From Kibdelosporangium aridum (GTDB lineage Bacteria > Actinomycetota > Actinomycetes > Mycobacteriales > Pseudonocardiaceae): 64,000 nucleotides of DNA. Where the stretch lies: NCBI RefSeq assembly GCF_900176515.1, contig NZ_FWXV01000009.1, positions 1 to 64,000 of the forward strand, in the 5' to 3' direction. The notes under the pieces are model-generated. The model saw nothing but the letters and a program-made list of their open reading frames with translations. It was not told the origin of the DNA and made no database searches. A program made the translations under genes and the position numbers. This document shows, one piece after another, positions 55,407-64,000 of the stretch; the first letter of the stretch is position 1, and every line of letters begins with the position of its first letter.

Positions 55407-55777
55407 GTGCCCTTTGCGCGGCTTTCTGCGGCAGGTCAGGGTTTTGGACTGCGATGTCGATGAGCTGCGCGAGGTAGTGGCTGTTCACTGACTCGACCTC
55501 GACCAGAGCTTGGAGGTCCTCGGCAGAGCCGGACAACCTCGTGCGATAGGCCGCGTGCGATGTAGGCGTAGCCCGCGACAACTGACGGGGACCCGCCCTC
55601 CCGCAGCCCATCGACCGCAGTGGGCTCTGTATCGCGCAGTACGGCGAGGCCCGCGTATGACTCGGCATTCCCTGGCGCTTCAGCGATCGCAGCTGCGAAG
55701 TATTTCGCCGCCTCGGCCGGATTGCCCCCGCAGTGCGCCATGACCTCGGCGATGGCGATGTACCCGGACCTCTCCAT
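55366..55777 (-). pseudogene. Frameshifted TPR-like protein gene
   Basis: From ATG 55777 the frame reads MERSGYIAIAEVMAHCGG, NPAEAAKYFAAAIAEAPGNA and AVLRDTEPTAVDGLREGG, as in TPR/SEL1-like helical repeats, up to GYAYIARG near 55550. The coding sense then moves by one base into another frame: AYRTRLSGSAEDLQALVEVE, NSHYLAQLIDIAVQNPDLPQ and a stop at 55366. A single-base indel near 55550 explains this. It could be a true pseudogene or a sequencing error. The tail overlaps cobS by 41 bases. Confidence 0.6.
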
Positions 55778-55840
55778 GAACGGGCAGCGTAGCCAGGCTG
55801 TGTACTCACGACAGCGCGCGGACTTGATGCATGCGAGGCA

Positions 55841-55917
55841 GTTATGGGTCACGATCGCACCGGCGCCCACCACGGCGGCCGCGACCACGTGCTCGTCGTC
55901 AGGTCTGGACAGTCGAA
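55841..55917 (-). pseudogene. Fragment of a PIN-domain (VapC-like) toxin gene
   Basis: In the frame directly upstream of the TPR-like part, the codons read RPDDEHVVAAAVVGAGAIVTHN. That is close to the PIN-domain core (PD..D.HV.AAA...GA..IVT.N), where the Asp residues bind metal. A stop lies immediately upstream at about 55920 and the rest of the domain is missing, so only about 25 codons of a VapC-type ribonuclease survive. After THN the frame continues into unrelated sequence that reaches the TPR-like gene. No antitoxin gene is visible. Confidence 0.5.
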
Positions 55918-55958
55918 CTGATTAGCGTTGCGAAGGATTTGGCCGCTAGGTTGGGCAC

Positions 55959-56945
55959 ATGGAGTTTCGGAGACTGGGCCGCAGTGGCCTGACGGTCAGT
56001 GAGATCTCGTACGGCAACTGGCTGACGCACGGGTCTCAGGTTGAGGAGGAGCAGGCGGCAGCCTGCGTGCGGGCGGCTCTGGACGCCGGGATCACCACGT
56101 TCGACACCGCGGACACCTACGCCAACACCGCCGCGGAGTCCGTGCTCGGCCGGGCGCTGGCCGGCGAGCGCAGGGAGAGCCTGGAGATCCTGACCAAGGT
56201 CTACTGGCCGACGGGCCCGGGTGGCCCCAACGACAGCGGCCTCGGCCGCAAGCACATCATCGAGTCGGCGAACGCGTCGCTCAAGCGGCTGCAGACCGAC
56301 TACATCGACGTCTACCAGGCGCACCGGTTCGACCGGACCGTTCCGCTCGAAGAGACCATGCTCGCCTTCGCCGACCTCGTCCGGCAGGGCAAGGTCCTCT
56401 ACATCGGTGTTTCAGAGTGGACCGGCGAGCAGATCACTCGGGGTGCCGCGCTGGCTCGCGAACTGCAGGTGCCGTTCGTGTCCAACCAGCCGCTGTACAA
56501 CATGATCTGGCGAGTCATCGAGCCGCAGGTCATTCCCGCTGCCGAGCGCGAAGGCCTCAGCCAGATCGTGTTCTCCCCGGTCGCGCAGGGCGTGCTGACC
56601 GGCAAGTACCTGCCCGGCCAGCCGGTTCCCGCCGGGTCACGGGCCACCGACGAGTCCGGCAAGAACTTCGTGTCCCGCTGGCTGCGTGACGACATCCTCG
56701 AGCGGGTGCAGCAGCTCAAGCCGCTGGCCGAGGAGGCCGGTCTGACGCTGGGGCAGCTCGCGGTCGCGTGGGTGCTGCAGAACAAGAACGTCGCTTCGGC
56801 GATCATCGGCGCTTCCCGGCCCGAGCAGGTCACCGAGAACGTCAAGGCCGCGGGCAAGGTCCTGGAGAAGGACCTGCTGGACAAGATCGACGCGGTGCTC
56901 GACGGCGTCGTGGTCGACGACCCACGGCTGACCCAGGTGCCCTGA
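55959..56945 (+). CDS. Aldo/keto reductase
   Basis: 328 residues, (beta/alpha)8 NADPH-dependent reductase. Catalytic tetrad positions appear in FDTADTYANT (Asp, Tyr), ILTKVYWP (Lys) and YQAHRFDRTV (His). The Kv-beta/YghZ-like block YIGVSEWTGEQITRGAALAR and the C-terminal cofactor site AIIGASRPEQVTENV are clear. Substrate unknown. ATG 55959. It is followed by a strong hairpin and the convergent DUF3043 gene. Confidence 0.93.
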   Translation: MEFRRLGRSGLTVSEISYGNWLTHGSQVEEEQAAACVRAALDAGITTFDTADTYANTAAESVLGRALAGERRESLEILTKVYWPTGPGGPNDSGLGRKHIIESANASLKRLQTDYIDVYQAHRFDRTVPLEETMLAFADLVRQGKVLYIGVSEWTGEQITRGAALARELQVPFVSNQPLYNMIWRVIEPQVIPAAEREGLSQIVFSPVAQGVLTGKYLPGQPVPAGSRATDESGKNFVSRWLRDDILERVQQLKPLAEEAGLTLGQLAVAWVLQNKNVASAIIGASRPEQVTENVKAAGKVLEKDLLDKIDAVLDGVVVDDPRLTQVP

Positions 56946-56953
56946 GAAAGCGA

Positions 56954-56984
56954 GAACCTCCAGGGGCCCGGCCCCTGGAGGTTC
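56954..56984. terminator. Bidirectional hairpin after the aldo/keto reductase gene
   Basis: A perfect 15-bp stem GAACCTCCAGGGGCC/GGCCCCTGGAGGTTC with a one-base spacer lies between two convergent genes (stops at 56945 and 56997). Confidence 0.82.
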
Positions 56985-56996
56985 CTCCACAACGCG

Positions 56997-57644
56997 TCAG
57001 CGGGGGATCGGGTCACCCGGGCGCAGCCGCGGCTTCGGCACGCGCAGCTTGCGGATCTGGCTCGCCCGCACGAACGCGTACCAGCCGATCGAGCCGCCCT
57101 TGACGATCTCCTTCGGGAACCTCTCCCTGGCCAGCTTGGTCACCCGGCGGCCGTTGATGATCCCTTCGAGGATCATCATCAGCAGCATCGCCAGGCACAG
57201 CAGCGTGGCGTAGTTCTGGATCGCGGGGTTCGGCACGAGCAGCGCGACGAACACGACGATCGCCAGCGGCATGAACAGGCCGAGCAGGTTACGCCGCGAG
57301 TCGACCACGTCACGGACATACGCCTTGACCGGGCCGCGGTCACGCGGCATGAGGTACTTGTCGTCACCGGCCATCATCCGCTCGCGGCGCTCAGCGGCCG
57401 CGGCGCGACGCTCCTGCTTCGACGGCTTGGTCTGCCGGGCACGGCGCATCGCCTCGCGGGTTGTCTGCGGCGCGGGCGCTACCGGGCCGCGCCGACGGGC
57501 CTCCGCGTCGCGGCGCTTCGGCGTGGGCGCTCCTTTGCCCGCCGTGTAACCCTTTTTGGTGAGCTCCGCCTCGACAGCGACGTCTGTCTCCTCGACGTCG
57601 GTGGCGTCGGTCTTGTCGGCTGAGTTGCGGCGCAGGAACCTCAC
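56997..57644 (-). CDS. DUF3043 membrane protein
   Basis: 215 residues. A charged, Lys/Arg-rich N-terminal half (KRRDAEARRRGPVAPAP, then KQERRAAAAERRERMMAGDD) leads to PRDRGPVKAYVRDVVDSRRN and two adjacent membrane helices (LLGLFMPLAIVVFVALLVP and YATLLCLAMLLMMILEGII). This is DUF3043, present in most actinobacteria (Rv2197c in M. tuberculosis). Function unknown. GTG start at 57644, 56 bases from the divergent glycerate kinase gene. Confidence 0.88.
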   Translation of the reverse strand: MRFLRRNSADKTDATDVEETDVAVEAELTKKGYTAGKGAPTPKRRDAEARRRGPVAPAPQTTREAMRRARQTKPSKQERRAAAAERRERMMAGDDKYLMPRDRGPVKAYVRDVVDSRRNLLGLFMPLAIVVFVALLVPNPAIQNYATLLCLAMLLMMILEGIINGRRVTKLARERFPKEIVKGGSIGWYAFVRASQIRKLRVPKPRLRPGDPIPR

Positions 57645-57700
57645 GTCTCATAGGTTATGACAAGCCCTGATCGTGTGGTTCGCCGGATACGCTGCGATCT

Positions 57701-58744
57701 GTGCGCGTACTGATCGCTCCTGACTGTTTCGGCGGCACGTTGTCCGCCCCTGAGGCCGCCCAAGCGATGGCCGACGGGTGGCACGCGTCCGCCCCGGACG
57801 ACGAGCTGGTGCTCCGCCCGCTCACCGACGGTGGTCCTGGCTTCGTGGATGTGCTGCACACCGTGCTTGGCGGCACGTTGCACACACTCGAAGTCACCGG
57901 ACCGCTCGGCGAGCCCGTGACGGCCACCTGGCTCGAACACGATGGAACGGCCTATGTCGAATCGGCACAGGCGAACGGCCTGCACCTGGTACCCAAAGCC
58001 GACCGCCGCCCGCTCGACGCCACCACGCGTGGCGTCGGCGAGCTGATGGTCGCCGCGCGCGATGCAGGCGTACACACGATCGTCGTCGGTCTGGGCGGTT
58101 CGGCCACGACCGACGGCGGACAAGGAATGCTGGAAGTCGCGGCGCCGATGCTCGATGCTGCGAGCACGTCTCCGGCGGTTGACTGGCCCAAGATCATCGC
58201 CGCGACCGACGTGGAGAACCCCCTGCTCGGACCGCACGGCGCCGCCCACACCTTCGGGCCGCAGAAGGGTGCGTCCCCGCAGGACGTCGACGAGCTGGAA
58301 GCCCGTCTCGAAGCCTTCTCGGCCGGGAAAGGACCGCATCTGCGCGACCAGCCGGGTGCTGGTGCCGCGGGCGGCCTCGGCTTCGGGCTGTTCCTGCTCG
58401 GCGCGACCAGGGTGTCCGGCGCGGGCCTCGTGCGGGACCTGACCGGGCTGGACAAGGCGATGGCGACCGCCCAGTTGGTCCTGACCGGCGAAGGCAGCTT
58501 CGACTGGCAGTCGCTGCGCGGCAAACTTGTGACGTCTGTCGCATCGGCGGCCGCCGAACGCGGCCTGCCGTGCCTGGTCCTCGCCGGTCAGGTGAGCGTG
58601 GGACGCCGGGAGGCCGCGGCAGCGGGCATCGAGGCGGCGTTTGCCGTGGTCGAGCACGCCGGATCGGTCGACGCGGCGTTCGCCGACCCCGCGGGCACGC
58701 TCGCGGCGCTGGCCAGACACGTCGCGTCCCAGTGGTCGGCATGA
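57701..58744 (+). CDS. Glycerate kinase, GarK/GlxK type
   Basis: 347 residues. Phosphorylates glycerate with ATP. Typical blocks are RVLIAPDCFGGTLSAPEAAQ, LRPLTDGGPGFVDVL, IVVGLGGSATTDGGQGML and LVLTGEGSFDWQSLRGK. GTG 57701. M. tuberculosis Rv2205c is its positional counterpart next to the HesB gene. Followed by the HesB-type gene 92 bases downstream. Confidence 0.94.
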   Translation: MRVLIAPDCFGGTLSAPEAAQAMADGWHASAPDDELVLRPLTDGGPGFVDVLHTVLGGTLHTLEVTGPLGEPVTATWLEHDGTAYVESAQANGLHLVPKADRRPLDATTRGVGELMVAARDAGVHTIVVGLGGSATTDGGQGMLEVAAPMLDAASTSPAVDWPKIIAATDVENPLLGPHGAAHTFGPQKGASPQDVDELEARLEAFSAGKGPHLRDQPGAGAAGGLGFGLFLLGATRVSGAGLVRDLTGLDKAMATAQLVLTGEGSFDWQSLRGKLVTSVASAAAERGLPCLVLAGQVSVGRREAAAAGIEAAFAVVEHAGSVDAAFADPAGTLAALARHVASQWSA

Positions 58745-58836
58745 CCACCTGGACAGTCGGACACATGTGTCACCATGGAATAAGACACCACGGCGATGTG
58801 TTCGCACCGCTGTAGTCGGATCTTCAAGGGAGTGCC

Positions 58837-59202
58837 ATGACGACCGCGCAGGAGAACACGACCGAAGCGGCGACCACGCACGGCGTGACGTTGACCGATA
58901 CTGCCGCGAGCAAGGCCAAGGCGCTGCTCGAGCAGGAAGGTCGCGACGACATGCACCTGCGGATCGCCGTCCAGCCCGGGGGCTGCGCCGGTCTGCGGTA
59001 CCAGCTGTTCTTCGACGAGCGTGCGCTCGACGGCGACCTCTACCGTGACTTCGGTGGCCTCAAGGTGGCCGTCGACCGGATGAGCGCGCCGTACGTCGAG
59101 GGCGCCGTGATCGACTTCGTCGACACCATCGAGAAGCAGGGCTTCACGATCGACAACCCGAACGCCACGGGTTCGTGCGCGTGCGGCGACTCGTTCCACT
59201 GA
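58837..59202 (+). CDS. HesB/IscA/ErpA-type iron-sulfur carrier
   Basis: 121 residues. A-type Fe-S scaffold that delivers clusters to apo-enzymes. The three ligand cysteines are in PGGCAGLRY (first) and SCACGDSF (CxC). ATG 58837 follows AAGGGAG. It is the counterpart of M. tuberculosis Rv2204c. Possible local clients are LipA and other Fe-S enzymes. Confidence 0.95.
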   Translation: MTTAQENTTEAATTHGVTLTDTAASKAKALLEQEGRDDMHLRIAVQPGGCAGLRYQLFFDERALDGDLYRDFGGLKVAVDRMSAPYVEGAVIDFVDTIEKQGFTIDNPNATGSCACGDSFH

Positions 59203-59219
59203 GTCGTCAGACGAACGGA

Positions 59220-59256
59220 AAAGGGCCGCTGTCCTGGTCTGGGACAGCGGCCCTTT
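59220..59256. terminator. Terminator between HesB gene and the small minus-strand gene
   Basis: A perfect 15-bp stem AAAGGGCCGCTGTCC/GGACAGCGGCCCTTT with a 7-base loop. It ends in TTT on the plus strand and, because the left arm starts with AAAA, in a T-run on the minus strand, so it can serve both genes. Confidence 0.85.
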
Positions 59257-59264
59257 CAGTTGCT

Positions 59265-59456
59265 CTACACGTACTCGTCCAGGTCCTCGACCTGGGCGTG
59301 GCACTTGTCGGTGACCTCCCACGACGGCGCCAGTCTCGGCAGCGGCGGGTGCGACGGGGACTGTCGGACTGATGGCGGGATGTCGGCGCAGTCGGCGATC
59401 AGCTCGTCGATCGAATCGGCCTCGGTGATGTGCACGAACGCCACGTTATTGACCAC
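59265..59456 (-). CDS. Small hypothetical protein
   Basis: 63 residues with strongly GC3-biased codons: MVNNVAFVHITEADSIDELI, then ADCADIPPSVRQSPSHPP and SWEVTDKCHAQVEDLDEYV. Acidic, with no membrane segment. I do not recognise the family. GTG at 59456 has no strong ribosome-binding site and might be leaderless. It is bounded by a terminator and is divergent from adoK across 123 bases. Confidence 0.55.
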   Translation of the reverse strand: MVNNVAFVHITEADSIDELIADCADIPPSVRQSPSHPPLPRLAPSWEVTDKCHAQVEDLDEYV

Positions 59457-59552
59457 GATTAGAGCTGGACAGGCTTACCAACCGGTAGTGTGCTGAGGCA
59501 GCCGATGAACCACCCGCATGGGTGGCCGCGTCGGGTGTCTTGCCGGACCTAG

Positions 59553-61022
<1,470 letters not shown>

Positions 61023-61030
<8 letters not shown>

Positions 61031-62375
61031 GATTGAGCCTGCGGCTCATGTCCGAGACGAAAACGCCTTCCGGGTCGACGGAATCCCGGATCTTGCGCCA
61101 CTCGTCGAGCCGCGGGTACATCTTCGCGAAGGTCTCCGCGGACGTGCGGGAGTCCTTCGCAGTGTACAGCCGTCCGCCCGCCGCGAGCACGGCCTCGTCC
61201 AGTTCGTCACACACGCGGCCGAGCCCGTCCTTGATCGGGAAGTCGACGCTGAGCATCCAGCCAGGAGCCGGCCACGACAGCGGCGCCTGGTTCGCCTCGC
61301 CCATCCGCTTGACCACGTTGAGGAACGAGTAGTGCCCCGATGTGGCGATCCGGTGGCAGATCGCCTTGAACTCGTCCTCACGTCCAAAGGGGACGGAGAA
61401 CTGGTACTGCAGGAAACCCTTGGAGCCGTAAGCCCGGTTCCACTCGCCGAGCATGTCGAGCGGGTGGTAGAACCGGGTCAGGTTCTGGATCTGGCCGCGG
61501 GCGCCGCCCTTGGGCACCGTGCGCTGCCACAACTCGTTCACCAGGCCGAAGGTCAGCTTGTTGGCCAGCCCGTTGGGGAACAGGTCGGGCAGCGTCGCCA
61601 GCTGCGGGGCGTCGAACTTCAACGGCTGGCTGCGCAGCTTCGGCGGCAGTTCGTCCACTGTGGCCAGTGAACCGCGGGAGAACGTCGCCCGGCCCATCCG
61701 GCTGTCGGAGGAGATCAGGTCCGGCACGGCCATCGAATAGTCGTACGCCAGGTCCGAGCCGTCCATGAACAGCGCCAACGTCTCGTCGAGGCTGTTGGTC
61801 CGGTCCGCGTCGACCACGAAGTAGGCCGTCTCGGTCTTCTTCATCCGGATCGTGGCGCGGGTGATGATCCCGGTCAGCCCGATCCCGGCGACAGTCGCCC
61901 AGAACAGCTCCGAGTCCGGCTTCAGCGTGCGAACTTGCCCGTCCGCGGTGAGCAGGTCCATCGACACCACGTGGTTGCCGAAAGTGCCCGCCGAATGGTG
62001 GTTCTTGCCGTGGATGTCGTTCGCGATGGCGCCACCGACGGTCACCTGACGCGTCCCCGGCAGCACCGGCACCCACAACCCGTGCGGCAGCGCCTCACGC
62101 ATCAGCTTGTCGAGGCTCACACCGGCGTCCAGGTCGACAAGACCCGAGCCGGGATCGATCGAATGGATCCGGTCCAGCGCGGTCATGTCGACGACCAGGC
62201 CACCCGCGTTCTGCGCCGGGTCGCCGTAGGAGCGGCCGAGACCACGCGCGATGACGCCACGCGAGCCCGCCGAAGTCACCGCCTTCGCGATGACCTCGAC
62301 GTCCGGCGTGGACAGCACAGTGGCGACGGATGGGGCGGTACGGCCCCATCCGTGCAGCGTCCGGAGTTCTGTCAC
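61023..62375 (-). CDS. dprE1: DprE1-type FAD oxidase (decaprenylphosphoryl-ribose 2'-oxidase family)
   Basis: 450 residues. VAO-type FAD domain with [16 protein letters not shown] and [20 protein letters not shown]; the C-terminal part ends [18 protein letters not shown] and [17 protein letters not shown]. In M. tuberculosis DprE1 the tail from Cys387 to the end is 74 residues; here the same position, also 74 residues from the end, is Ser376, while the catalytic Lys418 is kept as Lys407. The enzyme oxidises decaprenylphosphoryl ribose toward the arabinose donor for wall arabinan. GTG start at 62375, three bases after asnB. The usual partner dprE2 is not adjacent, so a paralogue is not excluded. 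Confidence 0.82.
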
Positions 62376-62378
62376 GGG

Positions 62379-64000
62379 TCAGAGCCGGACCGGGTAGTGG
62401 GGCTCGGGAACCTGCGGGCGGATCCGGCCTTCGGCGAAGATGCCGTACCAGATCATGAACACCAGCAAGGCCCACAGCCGCCTGCTGTGGTCGATCTCGT
62501 TGCGGCGGTGCTCTTCCAGCATCTCCAGCACGGCCGCCTTGTCCAGGAACGGGTCGGTGGCCGAGTCGCGGATGATCCCGGCGGCCCACTCGTACATTTC
62601 CTCACGCAGCCAGTGCCGCACCGGCACGGGGAAGCCGAGCTTGCGCCGGTTGAGCACGTGTGCGGGCACGATGTCGCGCATCGCGGCACGCAGCGCGTAC
62701 TTCGTGGTCTCCTTGGTGATCTTCTCCTCGAGCGGGATGCGCGAGGCGACCTTGAAGACCTCCGGGTCCAGGAACGGCACGCGCAGCTCGAGCGAGTTGG
62801 CCATGGTCACCTTGTCGGCCTTGACCAGGATGTCGCCACGCAGCCACGTGAACAGGTCCACGTGCTGCATCCGGGTCACCGGGTCCCAGTCCTTGGAGAT
62901 CCGGTAGTACGGCGCGGTGACGTCCATGTGGCCGATCGCCGGGTTGAACGTCCGCAGCACCCGCTGGATCTGGTCGTCGCGGAAGATGCGCGCGTTGCCG
63001 TAGTAGCGCTCTTCCAGCTTCAACGCGCCGCGGCGCAGCAAGTCCTTGCCGCGCTTGCCTTCCGGCAGCTTCGTCGACAGGTTGCCCATCGCCTTGCGCA
63101 GCGCGCCGGGCACCTTTTCGAACGCCGCCAAGGAAATCGGCTCGCGGTAGATCGTGTAACCGCCGAACAGCTCGTCCGCGCCCTCGCCGGAGAGCACCAC
63201 CTTCACGTACTGCCGGGCCTCGCGGGCGATGAACCACAACGGCACCAACGCCGGGTCGGCCACCGGATCGTCCAGGTACCACACGATCAGCGGCAGGGTC
63301 TCCATCACTTCCTGCGGGGAGACCGTGCGGACCACGTGTTTCACGCCGATGGCCGCTGCCGATTCGGCGGCGACGTCCACTTCGGAGTAACCCTGGCGCT
63401 CGAACCCGGTGGTGAACGTGATCAGGTCCGGGTTGTGCTGTTTGGCCAGTGCCGCGATCGCGGTCGAGTCGATACCGCCGGAGAGGAACGAGCCGACTGT
63501 CACGTCAGCGCGCATGTGCTTGGCGACCGAGTCGCGCATCACCGCGGCGATGTCCGAGTGCAGCCGGCCTGACTCGTACTGGCTGACCGACAACGGGCGG
63601 AAGTTCGGGTCGAAGTACCGGTTCATGGTCATCGTGCCGTCCGGCGTGACCGTGAACGACGTGCCGGACTCGATCCGCCGGACCGTGTCGTGCATGGTCT
63701 CCGGCTCCGGCACGTACTGCAGGACGATGTAGTGCTGCAGCGCCGTCTTGTCCAACCGCGGCGACATGCCCAGCGTGCGGCCCAGTGCGAGCAGGCTCTT
63801 CTTCTCGCTGGCGAACGCCATCCCGCCGGGGCCGGACGCGTAGAACAGCGGCTTGATGCCGAACGGGTCCCGCGCGCCGAACAGCGTCTGCCGGTGCGAG
63901 TCCCAGATCAGGAACGCGAACATGCCGCGGAAGCGCTTCACGACATCGGGGCCGTAGAAGTGGTACGCGGCCACCATCGCCTCGGCCTCGCCGTCGGTGG
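62379..64000 (-). CDS. asnB: Glutamine-dependent asparagine synthetase-like amidotransferase, 5' end beyond window
   Basis: 540 codons are visible; the N-terminal Cys of the class II glutaminase domain lies outside. Present are MFAFLIWDSHRQTLFGARDP and FGIKPLFYA of the glutaminase domain, the PP-loop GSFLSGGIDSTAIAAL of the synthetase domain, and LSGEGADELFGGYTIY. In M. tuberculosis the homologue Rv2201 lies beside adoK, and the corynebacterial LtsA relative amidates cell-wall diaminopimelate rather than making free asparagine. Close coupling with dprE1 favours an envelope role here. The frame runs to base 64000 without interruption. Confidence 0.9.
   Translation of the reverse strand, partial: TDGEAEAMVAAYHFYGPDVVKRFRGMFAFLIWDSHRQTLFGARDPFGIKPLFYASGPGGMAFASEKKSLLALGRTLGMSPRLDKTALQHYIVLQYVPEPETMHDTVRRIESGTSFTVTPDGTMTMNRYFDPNFRPLSVSQYESGRLHSDIAAVMRDSVAKHMRADVTVGSFLSGGIDSTAIAALAKQHNPDLITFTTGFERQGYSEVDVAAESAAAIGVKHVVRTVSPQEVMETLPLIVWYLDDPVADPALVPLWFIAREARQYVKVVLSGEGADELFGGYTIYREPISLAAFEKVPGALRKAMGNLSTKLPEGKRGKDLLRRGALKLEERYYGNARIFRDDQIQRVLRTFNPAIGHMDVTAPYYRISKDWDPVTRMQHVDLFTWLRGDILVKADKVTMANSLELRVPFLDPEVFKVASRIPLEEKITKETTKYALRAAMRDIVPAHVLNRRKLGFPVPVRHWLREEMYEWAAGIIRDSATDPFLDKAAVLEMLEEHRRNEIDHSRRLWALLVFMIWYGIFAEGRIRPQVPEPHYPVRL

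Overview
The window is high-GC actinobacterial chromosome with strong GC3 bias and frequent GTG/TTG starts. It reads as a mycolata-related member of the Pseudonocardiales (Amycolatopsis, Kibdelosporangium or a relative; genus not resolvable by eye). Gene order supports this. ahpE, a DUF3052 gene and aceE sit together as in Mycobacterium tuberculosis Rv2238c-Rv2241. From about 31 kb to the right edge the order (TAP-type protease, TIGR01777 epimerase, lipB, dlaT, pepA/B, gcvT, ilvE, cobT/cobS, glycerate kinase, HesB, adoK, asnB) follows the M. tuberculosis Rv2201-Rv2224 backbone, with insertions and inversions. Most of the window is therefore vertically inherited core; accessory material lies at 0-0.5 kb and 5-29 kb and in several intergenic islands. 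LAYOUT: 0-0.6 kb, end of an IS21-type element, a short dispersed repeat and tRNA-Val(TAC). 0.65-4.8 kb, ahpE, DUF3052 and aceE (pyruvate dehydrogenase E1). 4.7-7.6 kb, an MFS transporter and a secreted M14 carboxypeptidase. 7.8-16.7 kb, the most distinctive locus: a LuxR-type NTPase regulator coupled to a membrane-anchored Hsp70-like ATPase, diverging from an iniB-iniA-iniC set (IniB-like surface/repeat protein plus two dynamin-like GTPases), recognisable as an isoniazid-inducible-type envelope-stress system. 16.8-26.6 kb, very large secreted modular proteins (PQQ-type sugar dehydrogenase with two LamG domains; subtilase with propeller and malectin-like domains) around a TrmB/LuxR-type regulator. 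26.9-41 kb, Eis-like acetyltransferase, DedA, lipA, secreted peptidases, a TetR regulon with two clear operators, an F420-type oxidoreductase, then the epimerase-PAP2-lipB operon. 41-52.5 kb, lpd, dlaT, pepA, an APC permease, gcvT and ilvE. 52.5-59.5 kb, palindromic repeats, cobU-cobT-cobS, decayed PIN/TPR fragments, glycerate kinase and HesB. 59.5-64 kb, adoK-xdhC and the asnB-dprE1 envelope operon. HOW THE GENES WORK TOGETHER: aceE (E1), dlaT (E2) and lpd (E3) with lipB and lipA give the whole pyruvate dehydrogenase complex and its lipoylation in one 43-kb stretch, and GcvT is another lipoyl-linked enzyme. dprE1 (arabinan precursor), asnB (probable LtsA-type envelope amidotransferase) and the ini genes (induced in mycobacteria by arabinan/mycolate inhibitors) all concern the actinobacterial cell envelope. 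The DprE1 homologue carries Ser where M. tuberculosis has benzothiazinone-reactive Cys387. Many gene ends are marked by long perfect hairpins, and two intergenic regions carry large palindromic, probably mobile, repeats. No CRISPR array, prophage or complete biosynthetic cluster is visible.
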